In this document: piece after piece, positions 7,267 through 14,995 of the stretch
How positions within the stretch are numbered: position 1 is the stretch's first letter
Layout: every line of letters begins with the position of its first letter
Source: Anaerovibrio sp.
GTDB lineage: Bacteria; Bacillota; Negativicutes; Selenomonadales; Selenomonadaceae
Direction of reading: 5' to 3'
Assembly: GCA_017475925.1 (NCBI GenBank)
Contig: JAFVER010000178.1
Span: 1 to 46,307 of the forward strand
Length of the DNA: 46,307 nucleotides
Notes under the pieces: generated by a model
What the model saw: only the letters and a program-made list of their open reading frames with translations
Databases searched by the model: none
What the model was told of the DNA's origin: nothing
Translations under genes and position numbers: made by a program

Positions 7267-7932
7267 TCAGACCTCTGTATTCAGCTTATCCTTTAGCAGC
7301 CCTACTGCGGCACTGGCGCCAATGCGTTCACAGCCCTCCTGCAGGTATTGCTTCATATCCTCAATGGTGCGTATACCGCCAGCAGCCTTGATTTTTACAG
7401 CTGGTCCGATATTTTCACGGAAAAGCTTTATATCCTCATGGGTTGCGCCTCCAGTACCAAAGCCGGTAGAGGTTTTGATATAATCAGCCTTCGCCCTGGT
7501 TACACATTGGCAAAGCTGTGTTTTTTCACTGTCATCTAAATAGCAGGCTTCAATTATGACTTTTAGGATATTATTGCCAATGGCTTCTTTTATTTTGGCA
7601 ATTTCCTCAGTGATTTTATCAAAGTATCCGTTTTTTGCATCAGCGATATTGATGACAATGTCAACTTCTTTTGCACCATCAGCAACTGCCTGGGTGGCAG
7701 CAGTGATTTTGGTTTCCGTGGTGTCATAACCCAAGGGAAAGCCAATAACTGTACAGATATTTACCCTGCTGCCGTATTTTTGCTGAACCGGGGCCACATA
7801 ACTGGCGGGAATGCAGACAGAAGCCGTTTGATATTTTATGGCCTCTTCACACAGAGCCTGTATTTCACCCCATGTAGCTGTCGGTTTTAATAGTGTGTGG
7901 TCTACATGACGAAGTATTTCAGAGCCTTTCAT
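7267..7932 (-). CDS. deoC: Deoxyribose-phosphate aldolase
   Basis: This 221-residue class I aldolase cleaves 2-deoxyribose-5-phosphate to glyceraldehyde-3-phosphate and acetaldehyde in deoxynucleoside catabolism. Visible motifs are HTLLKPTAT, the general-base region KEVDIVINI, KVIIEACYLDDSEK, the Schiff-base lysine in YIKTSTGFGTGG (Lys153), and KIKAAGGIRT (second active-site lysine, Lys182). The length is normal. ATG 7932 is preceded by AGGAGG. It is a single gene facing away from nagA; the usual neighbours (deoA, deoB) are absent. Confidence 0.97.
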   Translation of the reverse strand: MKGSEILRHVDHTLLKPTATWGEIQALCEEAIKYQTASVCIPASYVAPVQQKYGSRVNICTVIGFPLGYDTTETKITAATQAVADGAKEVDIVINIADAKNGYFDKITEEIAKIKEAIGNNILKVIIEACYLDDSEKTQLCQCVTRAKADYIKTSTGFGTGGATHEDIKLFRENIGPAVKIKAAGGIRTIEDMKQYLQEGCERIGASAAVGLLKDKLNTEV

Positions 7933-8028
7933 TTTATATCCTCCTGTTACTCATTTACCTGCATATCATTGATATGGGAAGTTTTAATTATTTATATTAT
8001 ATTATATACTTAAAGCGGGTGATTAATC

Positions 8029-9198
8029 ATGAAAGCAATTATAAATGGTGAGCTTATTATACCAAATTCGGATGGTAAGCTTCAGCTGGCAGAAAATAAG
8101 GTCATTCTTTTTGATGAAAAAATTGATAAAATAATAAGCAATGAGGAATTTCAGTCCATAAACAAGGACAGTCTGGAAAAGGTGGTGGATGCTGGTGGTA
8201 AGTATGTTTCCCCTGGCTTTGTAAATATCCATATTCATGGCTGTGTTGGCAGGGACACTATGGATTGTGATTTACACGCCTTGAAGGAAATGGCGGATTT
8301 TCAGGGAACTACCGGGGTTACGGCCTTTTTGCCAACCACCATGACCTATGATTTGCCAAGGATATACAGAGCCATGGAGGTAGTGAAGGAAGGACAGAAA
8401 TACAATGGAGGTGCCAGAATACTGGGGGCTAATATGGAAGGCCCATTCATCAGTGCCAAATACAAGGGAGCCCAGGCGGAGGAAAGCATTTGTCAGGCGG
8501 AGTACAGGTTTATTGAAAAATATAAGGATATAATAAAGCTCATTACCATAGCACCGGAGACTTTACCAAAGAAAAGCGATTTTATCAAAAAATGTCAGCA
8601 GGCCGGCATCGTAGTGTCTATAGGGCATACTGCCGCCAGCTATGCTTGTGCTTACGAAGCAATAAAGAAAGACAGGCTTACCCATATAACACATTTGTTT
8701 AATGCCATGACCGGATTTCATCACCGTGAGCCTGGAGTGGTGGGAGCGGCAATGGACACCGATGTTTATTGCGAAATTATTGTGGATAATATTCATTGTG
8801 CCCCGGCAGCCCAACGGATTGTTTATCGCCTAAAGGGCCTGGAGCGGATAGCGTTGATTACAGATTCCATGCGGGCCTGTGGCCTGGGGGATGGGGAGTC
8901 GGAGCTGGGTGGTCAGCGTGTTTTCGTAAAAAATCAAAGGGCTACCCTGGCTGATGGAACAATAGCCGGCAGTATTCTTACCATGGACCGGGCAATATAC
9001 AACTATGCTGCTAACCTGAATATTCCTGTTTGGCAGGCGGTAGAGAGTGCCACAATGACTCCCGCCAGGGCCCTTGGACTAGACCATATAGTAGGTTCTT
9101 TATCACCGGGGAAGTATGCGGATATGGTGATTTTTGACGAAAGGGTGAATATTGCCATGACCTTTAGAGGTGGGAAGGTGGTATTTTCCAGACAATAA
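8029..9198 (+). CDS. nagA: N-acetylglucosamine-6-phosphate deacetylase
   Basis: This 389-residue amidohydrolase removes acetate from GlcNAc-6-phosphate in amino-sugar and cell-wall recycling. Visible are the metal motif GFVNIHIHG (HxH), EGPFISAKYKGAQ with the metal-binding Glu, GHTAASYACA and THLFNAM (metal His), HHREPGVVGAAM, DNIHCAP (substrate His), and the catalytic Asp in LITDSMRACGLGDGE. The length is normal. The ribosome site is modest (AAAGCGGG). No nagB or transporter is adjacent, so the gene stands alone between deoC and a LysR gene. Confidence 0.97.
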   Translation: MKAIINGELIIPNSDGKLQLAENKVILFDEKIDKIISNEEFQSINKDSLEKVVDAGGKYVSPGFVNIHIHGCVGRDTMDCDLHALKEMADFQGTTGVTAFLPTTMTYDLPRIYRAMEVVKEGQKYNGGARILGANMEGPFISAKYKGAQAEESICQAEYRFIEKYKDIIKLITIAPETLPKKSDFIKKCQQAGIVVSIGHTAASYACAYEAIKKDRLTHITHLFNAMTGFHHREPGVVGAAMDTDVYCEIIVDNIHCAPAAQRIVYRLKGLERIALITDSMRACGLGDGESELGGQRVFVKNQRATLADGTIAGSILTMDRAIYNYAANLNIPVWQAVESATMTPARALGLDHIVGSLSPGKYADMVIFDERVNIAMTFRGGKVVFSRQ

Positions 9199-9306
9199 TA
9201 TTTTTCATGAATAAATTTATACGGCGCAATTTCAGAAATAAATTGCATAGTTTAGGCTGAAAGTATAATATTTAATTATACATACTATCATAGGAAGGTA
9301 TTATTG

Positions 9307-10188
9307 ATGGAAATAAAGGATATGCAGGCATTCTATGCCATAGTTGAAGAAGGAAATATCAGTCATGCGGCTATTAGACTGAATATTGCTCAGCCGGCTT
9401 TAAGCCGGCAAATGAAGCGACTGGAGGATTCTCTCGGGGTGAAGCTTTTTGAGCGGGGTAGTCGTCGCATTCGGCTTACCGACGCGGGATTACTTTTATA
9501 TTCTCGGGTAAAGCATATTTTGGGTATGGTGGATGGAACGGTCCGGGAGCTGGTGGATATTGGCTCAGGAGTGGCTGGAACGGTAAAGCTGGGGACGATT
9601 ACTTCATCAGGCTCCATGCTGATACCGGAATTAGTGGCTGATTTCACTAAGGAGTACCCGTTGGTAACCTTTCAGGTGTGGGAGGGGGATGGTGCCAGAG
9701 TATTGGAGCTTTTGGACAGTCATATTGTGGAGATTGCCATTACCCGTACCCAGGTGGATAATTCCTCCTATGAGTCCATAATTTTACCGGATGAACCCCT
9801 GGTGTTGGCTGTGCCTAAAAGCTTGGGTGTAGGCCAGGAGGATGAGGAATATATTCATATCAACGACCTGAAGGATAAGCCCCTGTTGGTGCCATTGCGG
9901 TGGAAAAGCACCTTTATGGCTCATTGTCAGAAGGCAAATTTTGAGCCAAAGATTTTAAGTGTCAGTGACAGTCAAATTCAAAACATGCTGTGGACCCAGC
10001 TGGGGATTGGCATATCATTGGTTCCCCTGTCAGCCCGTAGTATGATGCATTCTGATAATGTTGTGTTTAAGCGTATCAAGGAAGCGGAAATATATACCCA
10101 TACAGTGGTGTCATGGCTGAAAAACCGCACCATGTCCAGCAGCTGTCAGCATTTTATAAAAATGTTCCGCCAAAAATATGTAAAATAG
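9307..10188 (+). CDS. LysR-family transcriptional regulator
   Basis: The product has 293 residues. It has an N-terminal winged helix-turn-helix (MEIKDMQAFYAIVEEG, ISHAAIRLNIAQPALSRQMKRLE, LGVKLFERGSRRIRLTDAG) and a periplasmic-binding-like effector domain from about residue 90. ATG 9307 was chosen over TTG 9304 because AGGAAGG (9292-9298) lies 8 bases upstream of it. The inducer is unknown. It is not divergent from a target gene, the commonest LysR clue; it precedes a two-component pair by 37 bases and might be cotranscribed with it. Confidence 0.93.
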   Translation: MEIKDMQAFYAIVEEGNISHAAIRLNIAQPALSRQMKRLEDSLGVKLFERGSRRIRLTDAGLLLYSRVKHILGMVDGTVRELVDIGSGVAGTVKLGTITSSGSMLIPELVADFTKEYPLVTFQVWEGDGARVLELLDSHIVEIAITRTQVDNSSYESIILPDEPLVLAVPKSLGVGQEDEEYIHINDLKDKPLLVPLRWKSTFMAHCQKANFEPKILSVSDSQIQNMLWTQLGIGISLVPLSARSMMHSDNVVFKRIKEAEIYTHTVVSWLKNRTMSSSCQHFIKMFRQKYVK

Positions 10189-10225
10189 GTAAAAAACAGG
10201 ATTTTACAGAATGAGGTGCAGGGAA

Positions 10226-10924
10226 ATGGAAGAAGGAAAGAAAATCTTCATAGTGGAGGATGAGCGCCGTATTGCGAGATTCCTTCAAATGGAGCTGGAG
10301 CACGAGGGCTTTGAAACGGAAATAGAGGATAATGGCCGTCGGGCTTATGAGCGGATTATCCAGGGGGACTTCGATTTGGTTTTGTTGGATATTATGCTGC
10401 CGGAAATGGATGGTCTGACCATTTGCAAAAAGGTACGGGAGCTATCGGATATACCGATTATAATGCTTACGGCCCGGGACGAGATAGACGACAAGGTCCA
10501 GGGCTTGGATATAGGTGCTGATGATTATGTGACAAAGCCCTTTGCCATACCCGAGCTGTTTGCCCGTATGCGGGCGGCGTTGCGGAAGCAGGTAAAAAAT
10601 GACCTTGAGGCTGATGCTTCTGTAGGGGAGGTTCTGCGACTGAAAAACATCACCATGAATATTGATCGTCACGAGGTAATGGTGGGGGATGTCAATGTGG
10701 AGCTGACCAAAAAGGAATTTGATTTATTGGCATATCTTATCCGCAACAAACGGAGTGTGCTGACCAGAGATCAGATTTTGTCCCAGGTGTGGGGCTATGA
10801 TTACATGGGGGACACCAACGTGGTAGATGTTTATATTCGTTATTTGCGGGCCAAGCTTGACGATAAATTTAACGAAAAATATATCCATACCATGCGGGGG
10901 GTAGGCTATGTTGTCAAAGACTAG
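10226..10924 (+). CDS. OmpR/PhoB-family response regulator
   Basis: This protein (232 residues from ATG 10226) has a receiver domain (FIVEDERRI acidic pair, phospho-acceptor Asp55 in VLLDIMLPEMDG, IIMLTARDE, Lys in DYVTKPFAIPEL). A C-terminal winged helix follows (LTKKEFDLLAYLIRNK, TRDQILSQVWGYDY, VVDVYIRYLRAKLD, RGVGYVVKD). An in-frame ATG at 10211 is possible, but GAGGTG (10213-10218) fits the 10226 start better. The last 17 bases overlap the histidine kinase gene. The pair resembles CssRS/ArlRS/CiaRH-type systems; the signal is unknown. Confidence 0.95.
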   Translation: MEEGKKIFIVEDERRIARFLQMELEHEGFETEIEDNGRRAYERIIQGDFDLVLLDIMLPEMDGLTICKKVRELSDIPIIMLTARDEIDDKVQGLDIGADDYVTKPFAIPELFARMRAALRKQVKNDLEADASVGEVLRLKNITMNIDRHEVMVGDVNVELTKKEFDLLAYLIRNKRSVLTRDQILSQVWGYDYMGDTNVVDVYIRYLRAKLDDKFNEKYIHTMRGVGYVVKD

Positions 10925-12359
10925 TCTGCTATCTCGGCTAATAAATTATACAAAATCCTGGCAGATTTCCACCAAGCTTACCATAATGTACGCTACGATT
11001 ATTGCCCTGCTTTTGGGATTTACCTGTGTAGCAACAGTGGTGGGGATGTACTTCGTTATTTATCATCAGGCGGAAATGGAAATGAGCTTCAGCATAAAAA
11101 ACGCCATGGAAAAACGCAACGACCCGGAATTTATGGCTCAGGCTGATGAAGAAAAGCTCAAGGATATACCGGACGAAATCCTGTTGCCGGGGGTTGTTTT
11201 ACGGGTGGAGGATTCAAAGGGTAATATTGTATATGATAATGACCGGCATTTTGTCCCCGTAGAGGATTTACGAAAGAATATCGTGGAGGACAAAAGCCTG
11301 TGGAGCACCGATAAGTACCAGCTGGTTCGGCTCAGGCATTTCATGATTTACTACCATGAGATACCGGTGGAGTACAGGGGAGAAAAATATAACCTATGCT
11401 TTAGCCGGGTTATTACGGCTGAACGGTTGATGTTTGCGCAGATACAGGTGGGAATCCTTGTAGCAGCAATTATAGGAATATTATTGGTGGTTGTTATAGT
11501 ATATCTTGGGATAAAACGGGCTTTCAGCCCTGTCCGGTCCTTTATCAGAATTGCCAAATCCATTGAAGTAAGCGATCTTAGTGCCCGAATGGAGGTGCCA
11601 CCAAGTCACGATGAAATGACAGAGTTGGCCACCACCTTTAACCGAATGCTTGACCGGCTGGAGGAAGGCTTTAGGCAGCAATGCCGGTTCGTATCAGATG
11701 CCTCCCACGAGCTGCGGACCCCGGTGACTGTTATTAAGGGCTATGCTGATATGCTAAGCCGATGGGGCAAGGAGGATGAAGAAACCCTGCAGGAAGGGAT
11801 TAGCGCTATAAAATCTGAATCTGAGGATATGCAGGAGCTGATAGAAAAGCTGTTGTTTTTGGCCAGAGCAGACCAAAACCGGCAGATTGTCAATAAAACC
11901 CCGCTGAGCTTGGCTGATGTTGTTGAAGATGTGTATAAAAAAATGCAGGTAACCGCAACTGAGCATGTAGTAAAGCTTATGCGGAATGAAGAGGGCACAA
12001 TATTTGGTGATAAGGTCATAATGAAGCAGTTTCTTCGGATTTTTTTGGAAAATGCCATAAAATACACTCCGGCTGGCGGGACTATCTCCATTGACAGTCA
12101 TGCTCTGCCGGGCTATATGTGTGTGGAGATTGCTGATACTGGTATTGGTATTGCCAGGGAGGACAAGGATAAGGTTTTTCAGCGGTTTTATCGGGTGGAC
12201 AGCTCCCGCACCAAGGCCGCCGGGCAGCCTGGTGGCACCGGCCTGGGGCTTTCTATAGCCCGCTGGATTGCCGATAATCACGATATAGGTATTTCTCTGG
12301 AAAGTGAGCTGGGAAAAGGAACCAAATTCATATTGATGATTCCGGTGATGGAAGGATAA
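10908..12359 (+). CDS. Membrane sensor histidine kinase
   Basis: The product has 483 residues. A transmembrane helix at about 25-52 and a second at about 172-195 flank an extracytoplasmic sensor domain of about 120 residues. A HAMP linker follows (RAFSPVRSFIRIAKSIEVSDL). The dimerisation/phosphoacceptor domain has His267 in SDASHELRTPVTVIKGY, and the ATPase domain has the N box (FLENAIKYTP), G1 (DTGIGIARED), F box (FQRFYRVDSSR) and G2 (GGTGLGLSIARWI). All catalytic motifs are intact. It overlaps the response regulator gene by 17 bases, so the two form one operon. Confidence 0.96.
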   Translation: MLSKTSLLSRLINYTKSWQISTKLTIMYATIIALLLGFTCVATVVGMYFVIYHQAEMEMSFSIKNAMEKRNDPEFMAQADEEKLKDIPDEILLPGVVLRVEDSKGNIVYDNDRHFVPVEDLRKNIVEDKSLWSTDKYQLVRLRHFMIYYHEIPVEYRGEKYNLCFSRVITAERLMFAQIQVGILVAAIIGILLVVVIVYLGIKRAFSPVRSFIRIAKSIEVSDLSARMEVPPSHDEMTELATTFNRMLDRLEEGFRQQCRFVSDASHELRTPVTVIKGYADMLSRWGKEDEETLQEGISAIKSESEDMQELIEKLLFLARADQNRQIVNKTPLSLADVVEDVYKKMQVTATEHVVKLMRNEEGTIFGDKVIMKQFLRIFLENAIKYTPAGGTISIDSHALPGYMCVEIADTGIGIAREDKDKVFQRFYRVDSSRTKAAGQPGGTGLGLSIARWIADNHDIGISLESELGKGTKFILMIPVMEG

Positions 12360-12441
12360 AAGTACCCGCAGTAGGTTAATTGCAGAACCTATCGAATACG
12401 TATGTGATATAAGCAATAACAAAATGCAAGATGGGGTGAAA

Positions 12442-12794
12442 ATGATGGCAAATAAGAAAAAGCTTCATCAAGGTGTTGATTATGCTAGAGGCACAGAGGA
12501 TTGGCAAGATGGTTGGCTTGAAAATTATAATGATGACAATTATGACATTTACGGTCCTGGCATAGACGGTGGCAATGAAGATGGGCTTGACAGTGTAGAA
12601 TAGGGGGCTACTCTGTAAATGATTCGCATGATGATGCCCCGGAATATGACACCGATATAGAAAATGGCCGGGACTTTGACGGCTATCTTGAAGATGTGCA
12701 GGAAGATTATAATTTCGGCTATGGTGGCAATCGCCATAACCGTGACAGTGGCAGCCGCTTTTATGAGCTGGGTCGCTGGCGTAAGCGCGAATAA
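12442..12794 (+). pseudogene. Asp/Gly/Tyr-rich small protein gene split by a frameshift
   Basis: ATG 12442 (behind GGGGTG at about 12434) opens a 53-residue frame ending with TAG 12601. From that point another frame runs to TAA 12792 with the same unusual composition: before the break LENYNDDNYDIYGPGIDGG, after it GGYSVNDSHDDAPEYD, then QEDYNFGYGGNRHNRDSGSR. The total length of 353 bases is one short of a multiple of three. Adding one base at the TAG would restore a single reading frame of about 117 residues (..VEYGGYSVND..). It may be a true pseudogene, a sequence error or a recoded gene; no classical slippery heptamer is visible. Family unknown; the end (FYELGRWRKRE) is basic. Confidence 0.55.
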
Positions 12795-12954
12795 TTTACA
12801 TTTTTTGTAATATGTTTATCCAATGTCCGTATGTATAGACAGAAAAGGAAATACAAGGGCAGCAAAAAAGGCAGCGAGATGCAAAAAATGAGTTAAGCCC
12901 CATTAAATGATGTGATAATATAATCGGAAAATCGAAAGAAAGGATATGATTAAA

Positions 12955-13560
12955 ATGACGAATCAGGAAAAATTTCAGGTAATTCAGAGCGTAATTGATG
13001 ATGATAAGCTGTTGACATATATTCAGGATATCCCTGCCGAGCGTGAAGAAAAGGCTTATCAGAATGCGGATATCAAGAAATTAGCTGAAAAATTAAGTAG
13101 TGATGGGGATCTGTTTGATGCAGTTATGGGTAAATATGACATTGATAAGGCTTACGAAGTGGCTATCGCAGCTGTTCCGGGCAACTATACGAAGGAAGAA
13201 TTTGCAGAATTTCGTACAGTATATGCGAATCTTTTTCTGAAGCAATTTCATGATAGAGTATTTTCGGGGAAAGAGGAGCTTGCAGACGAGGATATGGAGC
13301 AAGTGGCTGGTGGCAGTCCTGCACTGATCGGCCTTATAGGAAAGGGTATCAGCTTTGTTGTAAGTAAGCTTCCAATCAGCGATAACGCAAAAAAGAACGT
13401 AAAGCTTATTGTAAATACAGTTAGTGGTGTGGCCACTGTAGCCGCCGGCACAGTAATGTGTTGTACTGGAGTTGGTGCGGTAGCTGGTGGTGCTACCATC
13501 GCCAGTGGTCTTGTAGATATTGGCCTTGCCGTTGATGGTGCTGCGACAATGAATAAGTAA
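12955..13560 (+). CDS. Putative bacteriocin or RiPP precursor with a long Nif11-like double-glycine leader
   Basis: The product has 201 residues from ATG 12955 (AAAGG at 12939-12943 is 11 bases upstream; ATG 12946 would leave only one base). Residues 1-120 are helical and resemble Nif11-type leaders: NQEKFQVIQSVIDDDKLLTY, then KAYEVAIAAVPGNYTKEEF, ending in the textbook peptidase site ELADEDMEQVAGG. Cleavage after Gly120 would free an 81-residue Gly/Ala/Val-rich core with two hydrophobic stretches and a single Cys pair (MCCTGVG). Such cores occur in class II bacteriocins and some RiPPs, exported by C39-peptidase ABC transporters. No modification enzyme, immunity gene or exporter is adjacent. 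A strong hairpin closes the transcript. Confidence 0.65.
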   Translation: MTNQEKFQVIQSVIDDDKLLTYIQDIPAEREEKAYQNADIKKLAEKLSSDGDLFDAVMGKYDIDKAYEVAIAAVPGNYTKEEFAEFRTVYANLFLKQFHDRVFSGKEELADEDMEQVAGGSPALIGLIGKGISFVVSKLPISDNAKKNVKLIVNTVSGVATVAAGTVMCCTGVGAVAGGATIASGLVDIGLAVDGAATMNK

Positions 13561-13567
13561 TAAATCG

Positions 13568-13629
13568 GTGAAAGCATAAAAAGTGAGCATTTCTCATGCT
13601 TGAGAAGGGCTCACTTTTTATGCTTTCAC
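13568..13629 (+). terminator. Perfect 21-bp hairpin, probable terminator with repeat-family tail
   Basis: The arms at 13568-13588 and 13609-13629 (starting GTGAAAGCATAAAAAGTGAG) are exact complements. The loop itself contains TTCTCA-TGCT-TGAGAA. It lies 7 bases after the bacteriocin-like gene and before the converging cupin gene. The sequence after it (ACTGAATAAGTCTCGTTTTA) matches the 3' tail of the dispersed repeat copies A, B and D. Confidence 0.75.
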
Positions 13630-13653
13630 TGAATAAGTCTCGTTTTACTGGAG

Positions 13654-13998
13654 TTACAAGGTTTTTGAGATAAGGGCCATAAATACCAAATCACCCTCGC
13701 TGGCACAGTTTTCTATGCCATGACCCTCTCCGTCCGGGCAATAGGTGGTAGTGCCTACCCCTATGGTCATTTCCTTGCCATTGTCGTTGTAAAGGGCTTC
13801 ACCCTGAAGGATGTGATAGGTTTCAGCATTGCCATGATGCTCATGGAACCCGATGGAGCATCCCGGTGGGATGGTAACCTTGGCAAACATGTCATTGCCA
13901 CCCAGCTCTTTTTCACTCAGGAGCTTTTCGATGGTAATGGTTCCCTTGCCACCGGCCTTTTTTTCGGCCTTAACGATATTGCTTTGTACTGTCTGCAT
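13654..13998 (-). CDS. Small cupin-domain protein
   Basis: This 114-residue single-domain cupin shows the first motif PPGCSIGFHEHHGNAETYHILQGEA (G..HxH...E; read as PPGCSIGFHEHHG then NAETYHILQG) and the second motif CPDGEGHGIENCASEG with its His. These residues form the metal site of the cupin barrel. The start ATG 13998 has AGAAGGAGAGAG upstream. Cupins of this size include sugar isomerases, dioxygenases and plain binding proteins; the substrate is not evident. It converges on the bacteriocin-like gene. Confidence 0.85.
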   Translation of the reverse strand: MQTVQSNIVKAEKKAGGKGTITIEKLLSEKELGGNDMFAKVTIPPGCSIGFHEHHGNAETYHILQGEALYNDNGKEMTIGVGTTTYCPDGEGHGIENCASEGDLVFMALISKTL

Positions 13999-14068
13999 AA
14001 CTCTCTCTCCTTCTTAATAGAACAATTTTTAATCCTATTACTATATTTCTTCCAAATATGATAATATT

Positions 14069-14114
14069 ATAACGCAATTGTTCAAATTTTTCTTTGTTAA
14101 AAGAAAAATATTCA
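14069..14114 (+). repeat. 46-bp direct repeat, first copy (hairpin-forming)
   Basis: ATAACGCAATTGTTCAAATT starts the unit. Its right part, TTTTTCTTT-n-AAAGAAAAA, can form a hairpin. The unit recurs 83 bases downstream with two mismatches (TT versus CA in the loop). It lies between the cupin start and the YdcF-like gene. Confidence 0.8.
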
Positions 14115-14151
14115 AATTTGGCGTTTCGTCGATGATAAATGCTAAATCGAC

Positions 14152-14197
14152 ATAACGCAATTGTTCAAATTTTTCTTTGCAAAAAGAAAAATATTCA
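14152..14197 (+). repeat. 46-bp direct repeat, second copy (hairpin-forming)
   Basis: This is the second copy of the unit at 14069-14114, identical apart from two loop bases. It ends 26 bases before the YdcF-like start codon, in the place expected for a leader. Possible roles are paired operators or an AT-rich cis element shared with the divergent cupin gene. Confidence 0.8.
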
Positions 14198-14223
14198 TAT
14201 CTAAATATAAATTGGAGAATGTT

Positions 14224-14982
14224 ATGATTTATATATTAAAATTTGGGGCCAGCTTGCTTATGCCGCCAGGGATATTTATTTTGATTTTCTTCATTTTTGC
14301 CTATATTTTGTGGCGCCGGGAGGAAAAAAGGCTGGCTGCTGTCCTTGTGGCAGTAAATATGGTGTTTTATCTGCTGTCTACCGGGTGGATTTCCGGTATA
14401 TTGATTGGAAGCCTGGAATCCAAATACCCCAGACCGGAAAAATTAGCCGGGGATTGTATTGTTATGCTGGGCGGTGGTGCCCTGGCTGGTACGCCGGCTT
14501 TGACGGGAGATGGCACCTTAGCCTGTGCAGCAGAAAGCCGATTGGCTTTGGCCGCCAAGCTATATCATCAAAGGCCTGTGCCAATAATTTTATCAGGTGG
14601 ACAGGTATATGCTGACAGCGGAAATGAAGCAGATATTGCTAAAAGAGAGCTGGTGCTTTTGGGAATTTCCCCTAAGGATATTATTGTGGAGGACAAAAGC
14701 ATCAACACCAGGCAGAATGCCATATACACCAGTGAAATAATGAGGGAAAAGGGCTTTAAGCAGCCTATTTTGGTAACGTCGGCCTTTCATATGGAGCGGG
14801 CGGTGTTGAATTTTCAGAAGGAAGGAATAGAGCCAGTGCCCTTTGCCACTGATTTTCGGGTAGGTCAGCCCCAAAGCTTTCATTGGAACAAGCTGGCTCC
14901 CTCACCGGAGGCTTTGGAGGACAGTACGTTGTTTTTCCGGGAAAAGCTGCGCAGCTTTGTAACAAGTGTGATTACGTTTTAG
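14224..14982 (+). CDS. YdcF/ElyC-like DUF218 membrane protein
   Basis: The product has 252 residues. Two N-terminal membrane helices (about 5-27 and 35-62) are followed by a DUF218 domain: CIVMLGGGAL, GGQVYADSGNEADIAKRELV, EDKSINTRQNAIYTSEIM, PILVTSAFHMERAV. E. coli ElyC, of this family and the same two-helix layout, is needed for peptidoglycan precursor synthesis and envelope integrity; transfer of that role is inference. ATG 14224 has GGAG upstream. A TTG at 14161 would extend the frame through a repeat and was not used. The MATE exporter gene follows after 13 bases. Confidence 0.85.
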   Translation: MIYILKFGASLLMPPGIFILIFFIFAYILWRREEKRLAAVLVAVNMVFYLLSTGWISGILIGSLESKYPRPEKLAGDCIVMLGGGALAGTPALTGDGTLACAAESRLALAAKLYHQRPVPIILSGGQVYADSGNEADIAKRELVLLGISPKDIIVEDKSINTRQNAIYTSEIMREKGFKQPILVTSAFHMERAVLNFQKEGIEPVPFATDFRVGQPQSFHWNKLAPSPEALEDSTLFFREKLRSFVTSVITF

Positions 14983-14995
14983 AGAAGGTTTTACC

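Noticed and set aside
11754..12422. Minus-strand open frame (222 codons) opposite the histidine kinase
   Set aside because: Antisense to the HisKA/ATPase motifs, with low-complexity composition and no family match.
14161..14223. TTG start extending the ElyC-like protein by 21 residues
   Set aside because: The extension is translated from the second 46-bp repeat, while ATG 14224 has a proper ribosome site and starts the first membrane helix.
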